64,000 bases of DNA from Bacteroides sp. Its GTDB lineage: Bacteria > Bacteroidota > Bacteroidia > Bacteroidales > Bacteroidaceae. Of this stretch, positions 17,766 through 26,993 are shown one piece after another. The stretch covers positions 433,779 to 497,778 of the forward strand of contig JALCME010000001.1 of assembly GCA_022648295.1 (NCBI GenBank). Direction: 5' to 3'. Both the position numbers and the translations under genes were made by a program. Below the pieces are notes generated by a model. That model was given only the letters and a program-made list of their open reading frames with translations, had not been told where the DNA came from and ran no database searches. How positions within the stretch are numbered: the first letter of the stretch is position 1; the number at the start of each line of letters is the position of its first letter.

Positions 17766-20700
17766 TCACTTTAATGCATCCTTACAAATCAACTTTTCAA
17801 GTTTATCCTTATGCCCTACCAATATTCCGTCTACAAATACCCTCAATCCTTTTCCTGCATGGTAGCGACTTCCATCTTCATCCCAAACAATAGATAGATT
17901 GTGTCCATGATAAAGCACATTGTCAAGACAGAACCACTTCCATTTACCCTGAGGTATAAGCGGATTGACTTCAAGAGTGTCGTCCATACGGGGACGTAAA
18001 CCAACAAGTCCGGTAATGATTAAATCATTAAATGTAGAATGGTTATAATAGCGTGAACGCTCCTGATCCCCTTTCAACCAATATCCTGTAACTTCATCCA
18101 GATATTCACCGATATACGGACGCCCGCGATGATACTGGGACTCAACATAAAGTTCCATCTGGCGAAAATAAACACTATCGGTCAGCACATGCTGAGGATA
18201 GTTATTCATAAAATTTGCCATGGCAGTAAGCGTTTGTGAAGTGGCAAACGGCCAGATTGCACCATCCCATTCACATTTACCTACTCCGTGAGTCCGGAAG
18301 GCCGGATGACGACGTTCTGCGGTAGTCAATCCATAAGGAGCGGAGAATCCTTTCTCATCCAAAACCTCTTTCCAGGCAATATCATATTTATCCCCCTTAG
18401 GTAAATTGAAGTACCAGGGAATATAACCGATAGCTTCGCGTACATTAGCAGAAGAATCACCGCGCGACGTTTCAAAGAATTGATGACGCGGATTCCAAAG
18501 TTGTGCTTCAATCAAAGTTCTCAACGAATCGGCTTTCATCCCGAATGCCTTAGAAGTACTTTGATCCCCTGACAAAAGTCCAATCATGGAAAGGGCCTTT
18601 GCATTACCGCACATATAGCTATTAATGGTTGGACGGGCATACCGCTTATGGCGTCCGCCACTAATCGATTCTTCCATACCATCCTGCACATCTCCCTGCC
18701 AATAAAGTCCGCTTTTCAAGCGATGGCTATCCTCCCAACGATTATATTCCGCTTTCAAGTCTTTTTCCATATCAAGTAGGAAAGGTTTATTCCCGTCAAC
18801 CAAGTAACGGTTAAAGACAGCATCCGCATTCCACGAGCTGAACTTAGCCATTTTCTTCATCGCCCCTCCGTCGTTACCACGGTACCAGGTATGAATAATC
18901 TGATCAAGATACGTCCGGTCACGAAGCCAACGGCTTTCATAAATATGATGCCCGATGGCACATGCGATAAGATTATACTTATCCGCATACGAACGGGGAA
19001 CCAGAAATTCGGTCATACCATATCCAACGGGCGTTTCCTCTATATGCTTCCGCAATGTCCACCAACGGTAATAGTACATCTCTTCAAAATTCTGTTGGGG
19101 ACATTCAAAGAGTGGTATATTTTTCTTCATCCATTCCGAAGCATCGGAATTAGGTATGGCAGCCACAACATTCTCATCCTCCATTCCATTAAAGTAGCTT
19201 ACATAATGGCTGAAATCCGCATATCTTAAGAAAGCACTATGCCCGTCAGCATCAGCAGAAGCCGTTTTAAAATTAGCGATACGGAAGACCGCCATAGGGG
19301 CTTGTGAACCAGCATCCGGAACATCATATTGTTGGTCGGCAGGAGTTTCAGGAGTAGGGAACGTACGAAGATCTCCCGTACGGAAAGAAATACGTTCAAT
19401 AGAAGCTACCGGAGCATAAAATATTTGCAGACCTACTTTTTTACCGTTTACAAAAACTTTAATATTCCTATCCGAAGTGGATAAAACCGCTTCTACATGA
19501 TAAACTTTTCCGGCATCATAATGAAGGATATTGGAGAATCGCGCACCCTTCTTAATGCGAAGCACCCCATCCCCTGTCAGTTCCAAACGGGAACAAGCAA
19601 TTCCATTACGATCTAAAAATTCAATTTGGAAAGTCCCGGTATTATTCTGTTCCGCCATCAGATCGAAAGATACGGTCAGGTTCTTTGTTGCCGGAATCTT
19701 CCGCTCCACCTTTGCATAATCAAAAGGATCCTTATCCCGCAAAGTGAGCCACGAGAGTCCTTTCGTTTTCTCTAAAGAAACAGGTGCCCATAAGGGGGAA
19801 TAGATATTCCAGTCCGTCAATTGAGCCAAACCGGTAAAAGCGGAAAAGTCATCATCAGCCTGTGCCGTAGCCTGAATACGTACAGGCACGGGGATGCAGG
19901 AAACCCACATATCTTCCTTATTCATGCTGTATGCAACCCACAAATTACCATCTTTCGGAATGCCGTTACCTTCCTGAATGCCACGTACATATTGTGGTCC
20001 ATATGATTTATAGTTACCACCATATCTCATAGGTGGAATTTCACCGTTCACTAAATTTAAAGAAGTATAATTCAAACCATCCGCACTAAGGGATATAGCC
20101 AACGGCCAACGATACTCGGAAGGATTGTACACCGTGGCATAGCTACCATCGCTCAATCGCTGCCCCCATATTTTGGCATTGCTATTCACAAATCCTTGGG
20201 CACGCAACACCGGTTCACTCCATGTATTCCCCCCATCCTTACTGATGGATGTCAAAGCATGCTTCCACAAACAGGCAAGTGTCCCGTCCGGTAAAGTATA
20301 ATTATTGAATGCTTTATATATCTTCTTCAAAGGTAATATCGGATCATTGCGATCTGCTTCCTCCACCCATTGCATACGGTAAAGAGGGTTATCCAATATC
20401 TCCTGACAAGCTTTTACAAAGCCTTTATCTTTAGCACGCTTAAAGAAAGGATATTCCGTATTCTTCTCATTGAAGCCATGATTATAATAAATAAAATAAA
20501 TAGGGCCAAAAGAACCGTCTTTTTTAATTTCCCGGACTACACGCCCTATCCCATTGCCATCATTTGGATCATCCTTGGGATCTAAAGCCGCCCCATAAAA
20601 GCCCATGCTGATTAAACGTCCTGATTTGGAAACATAAAAGCCCACCCGTTGATGCATAATCGCTATCAAATCCTTAGCCACACCTTCACGATCGGGCTTT

Positions 20701-21095
20701 GTATATCCGTCGGGAACTTTATAAACCGGGAAAAGTACCTTGGGTGCCGTCCAATGGTAACCATCTTCAGACGTCGTCAGCAAAGTATGCGAAGGCGGAA
20801 CATGCTCGGATCTCGGGTCTGACAAATAATGCATATAAAATTTGCCATTCCAATAGGCAAGCATAGGCTGGTGATTGTATGTCCAGCCTTCCCCGTTAGA
20901 AGCTTCCGGATGTTCACGGTTGGCCCGCATCACCTGAATATTGTGCACTCCAATCACCGGAGACAATTGTCCGTCATGATAAGCCGGGTTGGAGAGTTCT
21001 GTACCCGTATAATGAATTTTCTCCTGTGCAAAGAGATGCAACGGGATAAAGCTATATAAAACAAATATGATTAAAAAAGAATTTAAATATTTCAT
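17766..21095 (-). CDS. GH143-GH142 fusion (DHA hydrolase plus beta-L-arabinofuranosidase)
   Basis: Large secreted two-catalytic-domain enzyme, 1109 residues. The N-terminal half is a sialidase-like beta-propeller with an Asp box (SISKDGGNTW, about 283) and YWNGKFYMHYLSDPRSEHVPPSHT. This matches GH143, which removes 2-keto-3-deoxy-D-lyxo-heptulosaric acid (DHA) in RG-II chain D. A beta-sandwich with concanavalin-like strands follows at about 420-600, then an (alpha/alpha)6 domain (about 630-1060; SGLYWQGDVQDGMEESISGG, GVGKCEWDGAIWPFATSQ). The latter matches GH142, a beta-L-arabinofuranosidase acting on chain D/B arabinose. Such fusions are known only from RG-II loci as far as I recall, so this gene is a strong substrate marker. 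No sign of frameshift. It follows the GH43 gene by about 20 bp. Confidence 0.87.
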   Translation of the reverse strand: MKYLNSFLIIFVLYSFIPLHLFAQEKIHYTGTELSNPAYHDGQLSPVIGVHNIQVMRANREHPEASNGEGWTYNHQPMLAYWNGKFYMHYLSDPRSEHVPPSHTLLTTSEDGYHWTAPKVLFPVYKVPDGYTKPDREGVAKDLIAIMHQRVGFYVSKSGRLISMGFYGAALDPKDDPNDGNGIGRVVREIKKDGSFGPIYFIYYNHGFNEKNTEYPFFKRAKDKGFVKACQEILDNPLYRMQWVEEADRNDPILPLKKIYKAFNNYTLPDGTLACLWKHALTSISKDGGNTWSEPVLRAQGFVNSNAKIWGQRLSDGSYATVYNPSEYRWPLAISLSADGLNYTSLNLVNGEIPPMRYGGNYKSYGPQYVRGIQEGNGIPKDGNLWVAYSMNKEDMWVSCIPVPVRIQATAQADDDFSAFTGLAQLTDWNIYSPLWAPVSLEKTKGLSWLTLRDKDPFDYAKVERKIPATKNLTVSFDLMAEQNNTGTFQIEFLDRNGIACSRLELTGDGVLRIKKGARFSNILHYDAGKVYHVEAVLSTSDRNIKVFVNGKKVGLQIFYAPVASIERISFRTGDLRTFPTPETPADQQYDVPDAGSQAPMAVFRIANFKTASADADGHSAFLRYADFSHYVSYFNGMEDENVVAAIPNSDASEWMKKNIPLFECPQQNFEEMYYYRWWTLRKHIEETPVGYGMTEFLVPRSYADKYNLIACAIGHHIYESRWLRDRTYLDQIIHTWYRGNDGGAMKKMAKFSSWNADAVFNRYLVDGNKPFLLDMEKDLKAEYNRWEDSHRLKSGLYWQGDVQDGMEESISGGRHKRYARPTINSYMCGNAKALSMIGLLSGDQSTSKAFGMKADSLRTLIEAQLWNPRHQFFETSRGDSSANVREAIGYIPWYFNLPKGDKYDIAWKEVLDEKGFSAPYGLTTAERRHPAFRTHGVGKCEWDGAIWPFATSQTLTAMANFMNNYPQHVLTDSVYFRQMELYVESQYHRGRPYIGEYLDEVTGYWLKGDQERSRYYNHSTFNDLIITGLVGLRPRMDDTLEVNPLIPQGKWKWFCLDNVLYHGHNLSIVWDEDGSRYHAGKGLRVFVDGILVGHKDKLEKLICKDALK

Positions 21096-21115
21096 AGGCC
21101 TTTCATGGAAGGTTA

Positions 21116-22036
21116 TTATTTATTTTTAAGTAAACGGTCAACAACGGAACGCGGCACTTTGCATATGGTACCGTGCTTATGTCCTAAGGGAACTTTAACT
21201 TTCGATGTTTCATCGGTAAAGTTAATGAAATCCCTTGTTTTAACCGCGCCATATATTTTCTTTCGATACATATCAAAGTAGATATAGTATTCATCCCCTA
21301 CTTTCTCAACAGTAGGCCCTTCCACAAACGACTGGGTAAAAGGTTTGGATGCTGCTGAATAGGGACCGTAAGGAGACTTGGCAAAAGCCACTCTAAGATT
21401 ACGGCTCAGGCGGGTATTATCTTTAAGCACCATCACGTAATCTTCTGGCGCACGTTTTACAATAGTGGCATCAATAGTACTGAAACCGGGATCATATAAG
21501 AGTTTGGTTTCCGATATGGTTTTGAAATCTTTTGTTGTAATGTAATAAAGTCTGTGATTATTATTTTCTTCTTCAATGCCTTTATCAAACCGATGGGGAA
21601 CGCATGAAGCCCAAACCACCATAAACTGTTTTTGCTCATCATCGTAAAAGACTTCAGGGGCCCAAACATTAATAGTTGCCGGCTCTTTAGCCATGACAGG
21701 AATCATTCTTTCCTCCGACCAATGGATCAAATCTTTCGAAGAAGCATATCCAAAGCCAAGATCTCCCTTCCAACTGGTAGTCCAAACCAAATGAAAAACG
21801 CCATCGGGAGAGCGTACAATTGAAGGATCTCTCATTAATCGTTGCTGCCCAATCTCTGGTTTCAACCAAACTCCCGGAATGCTATCCCAATGGATGCCAT
21901 CTTCGCTATAAAGGTAGCGCAATCCTCCGTCTGCCGGTTCATGAAAAGACGTAAAAAGATAAAGTTCTCTGTTCTTTTGGCATGACGCTAAACAAAAGAA
22001 AGAGAGAACAAGCAAAAGATTAAAATATTTACTCAT
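21116..22036 (-). CDS. GH43-type lipoprotein, putative alpha-L-arabinofuranosidase
   Basis: Five-bladed beta-propeller glycosidase of the GH43 type, 306 residues. It has a lipoprotein signal peptide (SFFCLASC, Cys 19), so it is likely anchored in a membrane, possibly surface exposed. Three acidic residues are seen at expected spacing: Asp in RDPSIV near 69 (base), Asp in TIDATIV near 188 (pKa modulator) and Glu in VEGPTV near 240 (acid). The propeller strands LVWTTSWKGDLGFGYASSKDLIHW are typical. GH43 enzymes in RG-II loci cut alpha-L-arabinofuranose from side chains; that role is inferred. It is the first gene after a hairpin terminator and so may open a new transcription unit. A 14-bp sequence duplicated at its start codon is described separately. 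Confidence 0.83.
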   Translation of the reverse strand: MSKYFNLLLVLSFFCLASCQKNRELYLFTSFHEPADGGLRYLYSEDGIHWDSIPGVWLKPEIGQQRLMRDPSIVRSPDGVFHLVWTTSWKGDLGFGYASSKDLIHWSEERMIPVMAKEPATINVWAPEVFYDDEQKQFMVVWASCVPHRFDKGIEEENNNHRLYYITTKDFKTISETKLLYDPGFSTIDATIVKRAPEDYVMVLKDNTRLSRNLRVAFAKSPYGPYSAASKPFTQSFVEGPTVEKVGDEYYIYFDMYRKKIYGAVKTRDFINFTDETSKVKVPLGHKHGTICKVPRSVVDRLLKNK

Positions 22037-22066
22037 ATTTTGTCGATACTACTATTTTGTCGATAC
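22036..22066 (-). repeat. 14-bp direct repeat at the GH43 start codon
   Basis: TATTTTGTCGATAC occurs at 22036-22049 and again at 22053-22066, a 17-bp period. On the coding strand the two copies sit immediately upstream of the GH43 ATG, where the ribosome and any leader-binding factor would sit. It could be a simple tandem duplication or a paired binding site. No TAnnTTTG box is seen between this repeat and the terminator at 22142. Confidence 0.6.
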
Positions 22067-22141
22067 CAAGATTCATATTCTCATAAAAAAGACGTATTCA
22101 AAGCCCCTCTGTACTCATTCGGTTAAAAGCATATAAATAGA

Positions 22142-22176
22142 AAAGGTGCTGTTCTTTCCTAAAAAACAGCACCTTA
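22142..22176 (-). terminator. Hairpin terminator after the DUF3826 gene
   Basis: The arms AAGGTGCTGTT and AACAGCACCTT pair perfectly over 11 bp. On the minus strand the second arm runs into TTCTATTT. Located between the DUF3826 stop and the GH43 start, it should end the pectate lyase unit. Confidence 0.75.
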
Positions 22177-22208
22177 TTCCCAACTATCAATCCACTAAAA
22201 AAACAAAC

Positions 22209-22907
22209 CTATTTGGATTTTCCATCCGCACCTTTCCTTTTTTCAATTCTTTTATACCACTGTTCCCGCTCTTTCACCAGATCATAACCTCTTTTAGAAA
22301 GATAATTATTTATTCTACCCTTATACTTTCCAAAAGCTTCATGCTTTTTATTCGAACTTTCAGCATCCATCGCAAACTCACGGGCCTCAACCAACCAAGC
22401 ATAAATTTGTGCTTTCTCTTCTACCTTCAGAGAAGGGATCATTTCAAGTGTAGCATCATATGTCACTTTAACCACTCCATAAGTCATTCCGTCCTTTACC
22501 GCTTCTATTTGCTTATCGTTTAGATAAAGGGATAAATCGGCAGGGAAGGCAAAATGAGAACGATAAAGTTCCGCATCAGTCTCCCAATGAGCTGCGTTCA
22601 CGGCCTCCGCCTTTGCATCACCAGTCAAACCAGTCTTTTTAATCTGCTTCAACTCCGCATCCCGTTTCTCATAGATATCATTCAGTTCAAAATAGCGATT
22701 CGCTATAATGTTACGAACATTTGCCGCTATGCTTTGATCCACAATACCTAGTTTATCAACGATCTTCTGTGAACGGGTGATAATTGCCTGTACATACTTC
22801 GGGTCCCGATTATCTTTATTCAGATCAACGGCAACAACGGATGAAAAACTAATAAGCAATAAACAAGCTATCAGTAAAATTCTTCTGTGACCATTCCTTA
22901 CTTTCAT
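22209..22907 (-). CDS. DUF3826 secreted protein
   Basis: Exported protein of 232 residues with a clear signal peptide (ILLIACLLLISFSSVVAVD), then an all-helical, charged domain recognised as DUF3826. Family function is not established to my knowledge; these proteins occur beside pectate lyases in Bacteroidota. Motifs seen: LNDKQIEAVKDGMTYGVVKVTYDA, SLKVEEKAQIYAWLVEAREFAMD, FGKYKGRINNYLSKRGYD. The same motif order appears at the C-terminus of the pectin esterase at 12922-14895, which suggests a shared accessory role such as binding a pectin fragment or a partner enzyme. It lies about 4 bp behind the pectate lyase gene and just before a terminator, so the two are almost certainly co-expressed. 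No catalytic motif is evident. Confidence 0.82.
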   Translation of the reverse strand: MKVRNGHRRILLIACLLLISFSSVVAVDLNKDNRDPKYVQAIITRSQKIVDKLGIVDQSIAANVRNIIANRYFELNDIYEKRDAELKQIKKTGLTGDAKAEAVNAAHWETDAELYRSHFAFPADLSLYLNDKQIEAVKDGMTYGVVKVTYDATLEMIPSLKVEEKAQIYAWLVEAREFAMDAESSNKKHEAFGKYKGRINNYLSKRGYDLVKEREQWYKRIEKRKGADGKSK

Positions 22908-22911
22908 AAGC

Positions 22912-24600
22912 TTACATTAATTTACCTTTTTTAGCCAAAGTATCATAGTTATTCTTAGGATTGGTCCAATCCACCTTCTTCTTTGTACTAATTCCGTTGA
23001 TATACTTCTCAATATTAGTATATCCATCTCCCGTACAATCTTTATTAGCATCGGATGAATCATTTGGATTCAATCCATTTGCCTTTTCCCATGCATCCGG
23101 CATTCCATCTTTATCTGTATCCACATAAGGAGTTCCTTTGTATTCAGGGTATCCTCCAACTTGTTTGATATCGGTAATAATTCCTTCTTTATAAGAATCC
23201 TTAGGTAATCTACGGTATTTAAATTGGTAAAAAGAATCAGGATCCAGTCCTTCGGCATAATAAGCCTTCCCTGTTTCCACTTCATTTATAATTCTTTCAT
23301 CCACAATATCCCGGCATGGAATATTAGCTCCAACATTTTTCAGAACAAACTTATAGGTATCCTTAGCGGACATGATGGTCAACTGAGGCATAGGGAAAGG
23401 TTCATCCCATTTCATATTAGCTGTATAACCGTCTGTATTAGGTTGCTCTTCTACCTGCACCCCACCAGCCCAGTTATCTTTAGTTACTGTTTCATTGCCT
23501 TCCATTACATTTCCATGGCAGTAAACACGCCCAAAAACAAAATAGCCCAATTTACTACGTCCGGCTTCGGGCTTCACAAAACGATGTCCTACGGGAGAAT
23601 CGATCTTAGTTAAAGGCCCCGGCTTATAATAGTTATTGATAATATTATAAAGAGCGGTATAATCACCACCATCCACAGAGCGGTGGACCCAATTATATAG
23701 AACATTATTCACAAAGTTGAAAATCCCATTCCAACCAATAGAAGGATTACGGCCTGAATTACTAGCCCAAAGGTTACGCATAAAAGAGCAGTTCTCACCT
23801 CCTAAGGTACTGCCAAAAGCATGATTGTAAGTATCAAGGGCTTTTGCCGAAATAGTATTTTGTATCGTCACATTTACAGTTGGTAATTTCAGCTCCTTAT
23901 AACCCGGTCCGGGGCTAAACATATGGCGATAAAATGAAATATTCTCATCCAGCCCCCATGTACACGAACAGTGGTCTATCATGATGTTTCCTACCGGATT
24001 GCCACCAAAGGCATCATCACGACGTCCTACATTCGTTTCACCTCTACGAAAACGCATATGGCGTACCACAACATCATGGGTATTTACCCAAAAGGACTCA
24101 CCTGCAATACATACCCCGTCACCCGGTGCCGTCTGTCCTGCAATAGTAATATAAGGTGCACGAACTATAATCGGAGTTTTGATACGAATAATACCTGCAA
24201 CATTAAAAACCACAATACGTGCTCCACCGGTTTCGCAAGCTTCACGCAAAGAGCCGGGACCACGGTCATTCAAATTTGTGACAGTAATCACTTTACCTCC
24301 ACGACCTCCAAAACTATACATACCTCCTCCTTCTGCTCCCGGAAAGGATGGTATCTTAGCCTGCGGAAGATCTGTAGGTCTTGCAGCCCACGGAATATAG
24401 GGTTTACCTTCTTTTGCTTCTTTTTCAACTTCAGGAAGAGCTTTAGCCCAAGCTTCATCAGAGTGTTTGTACTCCTCCTCCATCATTTTCTTTACGGCTG
24501 CCTTTACATCTTCCGGCTCCTGAGGATACTGCGCTTTAACAGTAGCTGGCATCAGCATTACAACTGCACAGACCGCTAAAAATACATACTTCATTTTCAT
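22912..24600 (-). CDS. PL1-like pectate lyase with C-terminal calcium-binding repeats
   Basis: Secreted pectate lyase of 562 residues that cleaves homogalacturonan by beta-elimination, here probably the RG-II backbone. The start is taken at the ATG at 24600 (MKMKYVFLAVCAV), because the upstream extension to 24639 would put non-signal residues before the signal peptide and the -7 box lies at 24629-24636. Seen: signal peptide ending VKAQ; an N-terminal helical segment (about 25-60); FPGAEGGGMYSFGGRGGKVITVTNLNDRGPGSLREAC, the PL1-type entry to the beta-helix; ITIAGQTAPGDG and DHCSCTWGLDEN in the core. The C-terminal segment has DTDKDGMPDAWE and DANKDCTGDGYTN, thrombospondin-type-3-like calcium sites common in secreted Bacteroides lyases. 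Confidence 0.9.
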   Translation of the reverse strand: MKMKYVFLAVCAVVMLMPATVKAQYPQEPEDVKAAVKKMMEEEYKHSDEAWAKALPEVEKEAKEGKPYIPWAARPTDLPQAKIPSFPGAEGGGMYSFGGRGGKVITVTNLNDRGPGSLREACETGGARIVVFNVAGIIRIKTPIIVRAPYITIAGQTAPGDGVCIAGESFWVNTHDVVVRHMRFRRGETNVGRRDDAFGGNPVGNIMIDHCSCTWGLDENISFYRHMFSPGPGYKELKLPTVNVTIQNTISAKALDTYNHAFGSTLGGENCSFMRNLWASNSGRNPSIGWNGIFNFVNNVLYNWVHRSVDGGDYTALYNIINNYYKPGPLTKIDSPVGHRFVKPEAGRSKLGYFVFGRVYCHGNVMEGNETVTKDNWAGGVQVEEQPNTDGYTANMKWDEPFPMPQLTIMSAKDTYKFVLKNVGANIPCRDIVDERIINEVETGKAYYAEGLDPDSFYQFKYRRLPKDSYKEGIITDIKQVGGYPEYKGTPYVDTDKDGMPDAWEKANGLNPNDSSDANKDCTGDGYTNIEKYINGISTKKKVDWTNPKNNYDTLAKKGKLM

Positions 24601-24628
24601 TTTTACAGGTTTTGTCAAATTGTTATTC

Positions 24629-24636
24629 CAAAAATA
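24629..24636 (-). promoter_or_regulatory. -7 promoter box for the pectate lyase gene
   Basis: The minus strand reads TATTTTTG, an exact TAnnTTTG match, about 29 bp upstream of the chosen ATG. No clear -33 box. Together with the hairpin at 24724-24762 it suggests separate transcription from susCD. Confidence 0.5.
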
Positions 24637-24723
24637 CAATAATAGGACGAGAGGAAAAAAGAATTGTAATCAGAAGAATAATCTTTTTTAAGAATTAATT
24701 GCATGCATGGATCACGCAATGGT

Positions 24724-24762
24724 AAAGGCTGTCCCAGAAGTGAAACCACCAGAACAGCCTTT
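24724..24762 (-). terminator. Hairpin between susD and the pectate lyase gene
   Basis: AAAGGCTGT and ACAGCCTTT pair around a loop of about 21 bases. The minus-strand side lacks a strong T run, so it may be an attenuator or RNA-processing hairpin between the highly expressed susCD and downstream enzyme genes. Confidence 0.55.
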
Positions 24763-24800
24763 ATTAGGTTTATTTCTATTTACAGAAAAATAAACTAGTC

Positions 24801-26981
24801 TTATTCTGCCAATGGATCGAATGTACCATTTGCACCAGCGTTGTTATAATCTTCCCAACCAATGGTCTGCTGCAAATCTTTATTGCTACTCTGTGCACCT
24901 TGCGCAAATCCCAAGAAATAATATTTAGGATAGAACAGCATCGTTTCATCAACATGATTCTGATCATAACCATCACCTCTTTTCAATTTACGAACAAAAT
25001 TTTGAGTATAAAAGTCCTTCAGAGATTCCAATTGAGACGTCAGCTCTTTACGATAATCTACAGCCGCAGCACGAACAACTCCTGCCTGAACCAAAGGGTC
25101 AGAATCAACAGTCGTACCACCTACACCATAAGAATCCTGTATGCGGAACTCCATATTTTCACGACGCTGTCCATTCAATTGTTTGAAGCCTAAATAAGTA
25201 CATGTATTTCCACCCCATCCTGTCAATGTCCAAGTATCAGGTGCACCATCAGCTTTACTTGTTCCACCATCAAACAACATCCAACGACGAAGATCATCAA
25301 AACGTTTTCCTTCATAAGCCAACTCGATTTGACGTTCATAAAGAATAGCCGACATACAAGCTGCCTGGTCAGAACTCAAATCCGGTTGTAAGCCATAATT
25401 ATCTTCTGCCGTATACCCTACACGAGCACGAATTTTCTGCAACTGTTCTACGGCCTCAGACATGTGACCGGCACCGCAAGCTGCTTCGGCATAATTCAGT
25501 AATACTTCAGCATAACGAATTTCAATATAAGGGGCAGCAGAGTAAATAAATCCGCCATTAGTATCTGTACCAGCCCACGCATACAATGAACTCGAATTTA
25601 CATCCAAATCATCTGAACGTTTGCGAACATACATCCCTTTTTTATTACTTAGTAAATTATCAGCACCATAAGAATTTCCACTTTCTACGTTACCAGCGTC
25701 ATTTAAATCCGTATACCACACATAATTCCAAAGTTCATAATCTTTTCCGCTACTATAAGATGGATTATGGGGATCTGCTTCCGTTGGATCACCAGCATAT
25801 GCCCAACGTACGCCAGGAAAAGCAAATGTACGATAAAAGCGGGGATCTCTATTCATAAAAGGATAGCTCTCATCGTAGGTATAGATTGAACCCTCTAGTT
25901 TGGTATAGGTATTAGTGAGGGGAGGTCTTTTGCCATCCGCCATCGGAAACATATCGACTAACATAGCAGAAGCTTCCTTACCCCCATTTCCTGTCGTGTT
26001 TTTAGGACGAATGCCACGCTCCCATCCATTGTTTTTCTGGCCGTCTCCGGTTGACACCGTATTAAAGAGTGTAACAAATACGGCCTCAGAACTTTTAACG
26101 GTAGAAAACAGTTGTGCGAAATCAGAACCATTAACATTGCTACTCGTTTGATATAAATCATATCCACAAGAATTCAATACAGAAATAGAACTTTTGATTT
26201 CATCATAAGCTTTATTCCAGCGTCCTATATCATTCGCCCTATTAAACATAGGACTAGCCCAAAGTAACAATACCCGCCCCTTTAAAGCCAAAGCCGTGCC
26301 GGAAGTTATTCGTCCCCAATCTTCACTCGATTTCCAGCCACCACTTGTGGTTGCCTCAGTAAGCATACTGGCTGATTTATCCAAATCTTCACATATAAAG
26401 TCAATACATGCTTTTGCCGAAGAGCGCGGAACAACGGAAGACTCAACCGGTTCCAATACATCTTTAACAATAGGTACACCACCATACCATTTCACCAGAT
26501 TATAGTAACACCATGCACGGAAGAAATAAACTTGCCCTAATAACTCATTTTTATTTTCCTCTGAAAGAGTTCCATCTGTAATTCCACGAATCACATCATT
26601 TATATTCCGGATACGCCCCCAAACAGAAGCCTGGATATTATTGGCCTGATTATGAAAGAAATCTTGCACTTTTGTTCCTCCCATTACTGTCATTTCAGCT
26701 TCGGGATTTACAAACGCTCCAAAACCACTATATTCCTCTGTTGATTTAGACTGATCATCGGCATTTCCAGTACAATCAGTCTTCCAGTTTGCGTCAGAAT
26801 TAGGGTCGGGTAATGACCAGGCATAAACATCACTAACACGAGCATTTGCACCGCTATAATAATTATAAATCCCAGTATTCACATTATCGTAATTCTTCTT
26901 TTCCTCCAGAAAACTATCGCTACAAGAAGCGAAAGAGAAAGCTGCCATCAAGGCAATACTGAATAATTTTATATTTTTCAT
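24801..26981 (-). CDS. SusD/RagB-family glycan-binding lipoprotein
   Basis: Surface lipoprotein that forms the lid of the SusC transporter and binds the oligosaccharide. The 726 residues are on the long side for the family. The lipobox FASC puts the lipid on Cys 20. Hallmarks seen: NNIQASVWGRIRNINDVIRG and YFFRAWCYYNLVKWYGGVPIV (TPR helix), IRYAEVLLNYAEAA, LYERQIELAYEGKRFDDLRRW near the C-terminus, and a final segment unique to this protein. It follows SusC by about 12 bp. No HTCS or sigma/anti-sigma pair is present in the window, so the regulator must be elsewhere. Confidence 0.95.
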   Translation of the reverse strand: MKNIKLFSIALMAAFSFASCSDSFLEEKKNYDNVNTGIYNYYSGANARVSDVYAWSLPDPNSDANWKTDCTGNADDQSKSTEEYSGFGAFVNPEAEMTVMGGTKVQDFFHNQANNIQASVWGRIRNINDVIRGITDGTLSEENKNELLGQVYFFRAWCYYNLVKWYGGVPIVKDVLEPVESSVVPRSSAKACIDFICEDLDKSASMLTEATTSGGWKSSEDWGRITSGTALALKGRVLLLWASPMFNRANDIGRWNKAYDEIKSSISVLNSCGYDLYQTSSNVNGSDFAQLFSTVKSSEAVFVTLFNTVSTGDGQKNNGWERGIRPKNTTGNGGKEASAMLVDMFPMADGKRPPLTNTYTKLEGSIYTYDESYPFMNRDPRFYRTFAFPGVRWAYAGDPTEADPHNPSYSSGKDYELWNYVWYTDLNDAGNVESGNSYGADNLLSNKKGMYVRKRSDDLDVNSSSLYAWAGTDTNGGFIYSAAPYIEIRYAEVLLNYAEAACGAGHMSEAVEQLQKIRARVGYTAEDNYGLQPDLSSDQAACMSAILYERQIELAYEGKRFDDLRRWMLFDGGTSKADGAPDTWTLTGWGGNTCTYLGFKQLNGQRRENMEFRIQDSYGVGGTTVDSDPLVQAGVVRAAAVDYRKELTSQLESLKDFYTQNFVRKLKRGDGYDQNHVDETMLFYPKYYFLGFAQGAQSSNKDLQQTIGWEDYNNAGANGTFDPLAE

Positions 26982-26993
26982 TGTTTATTCTCT

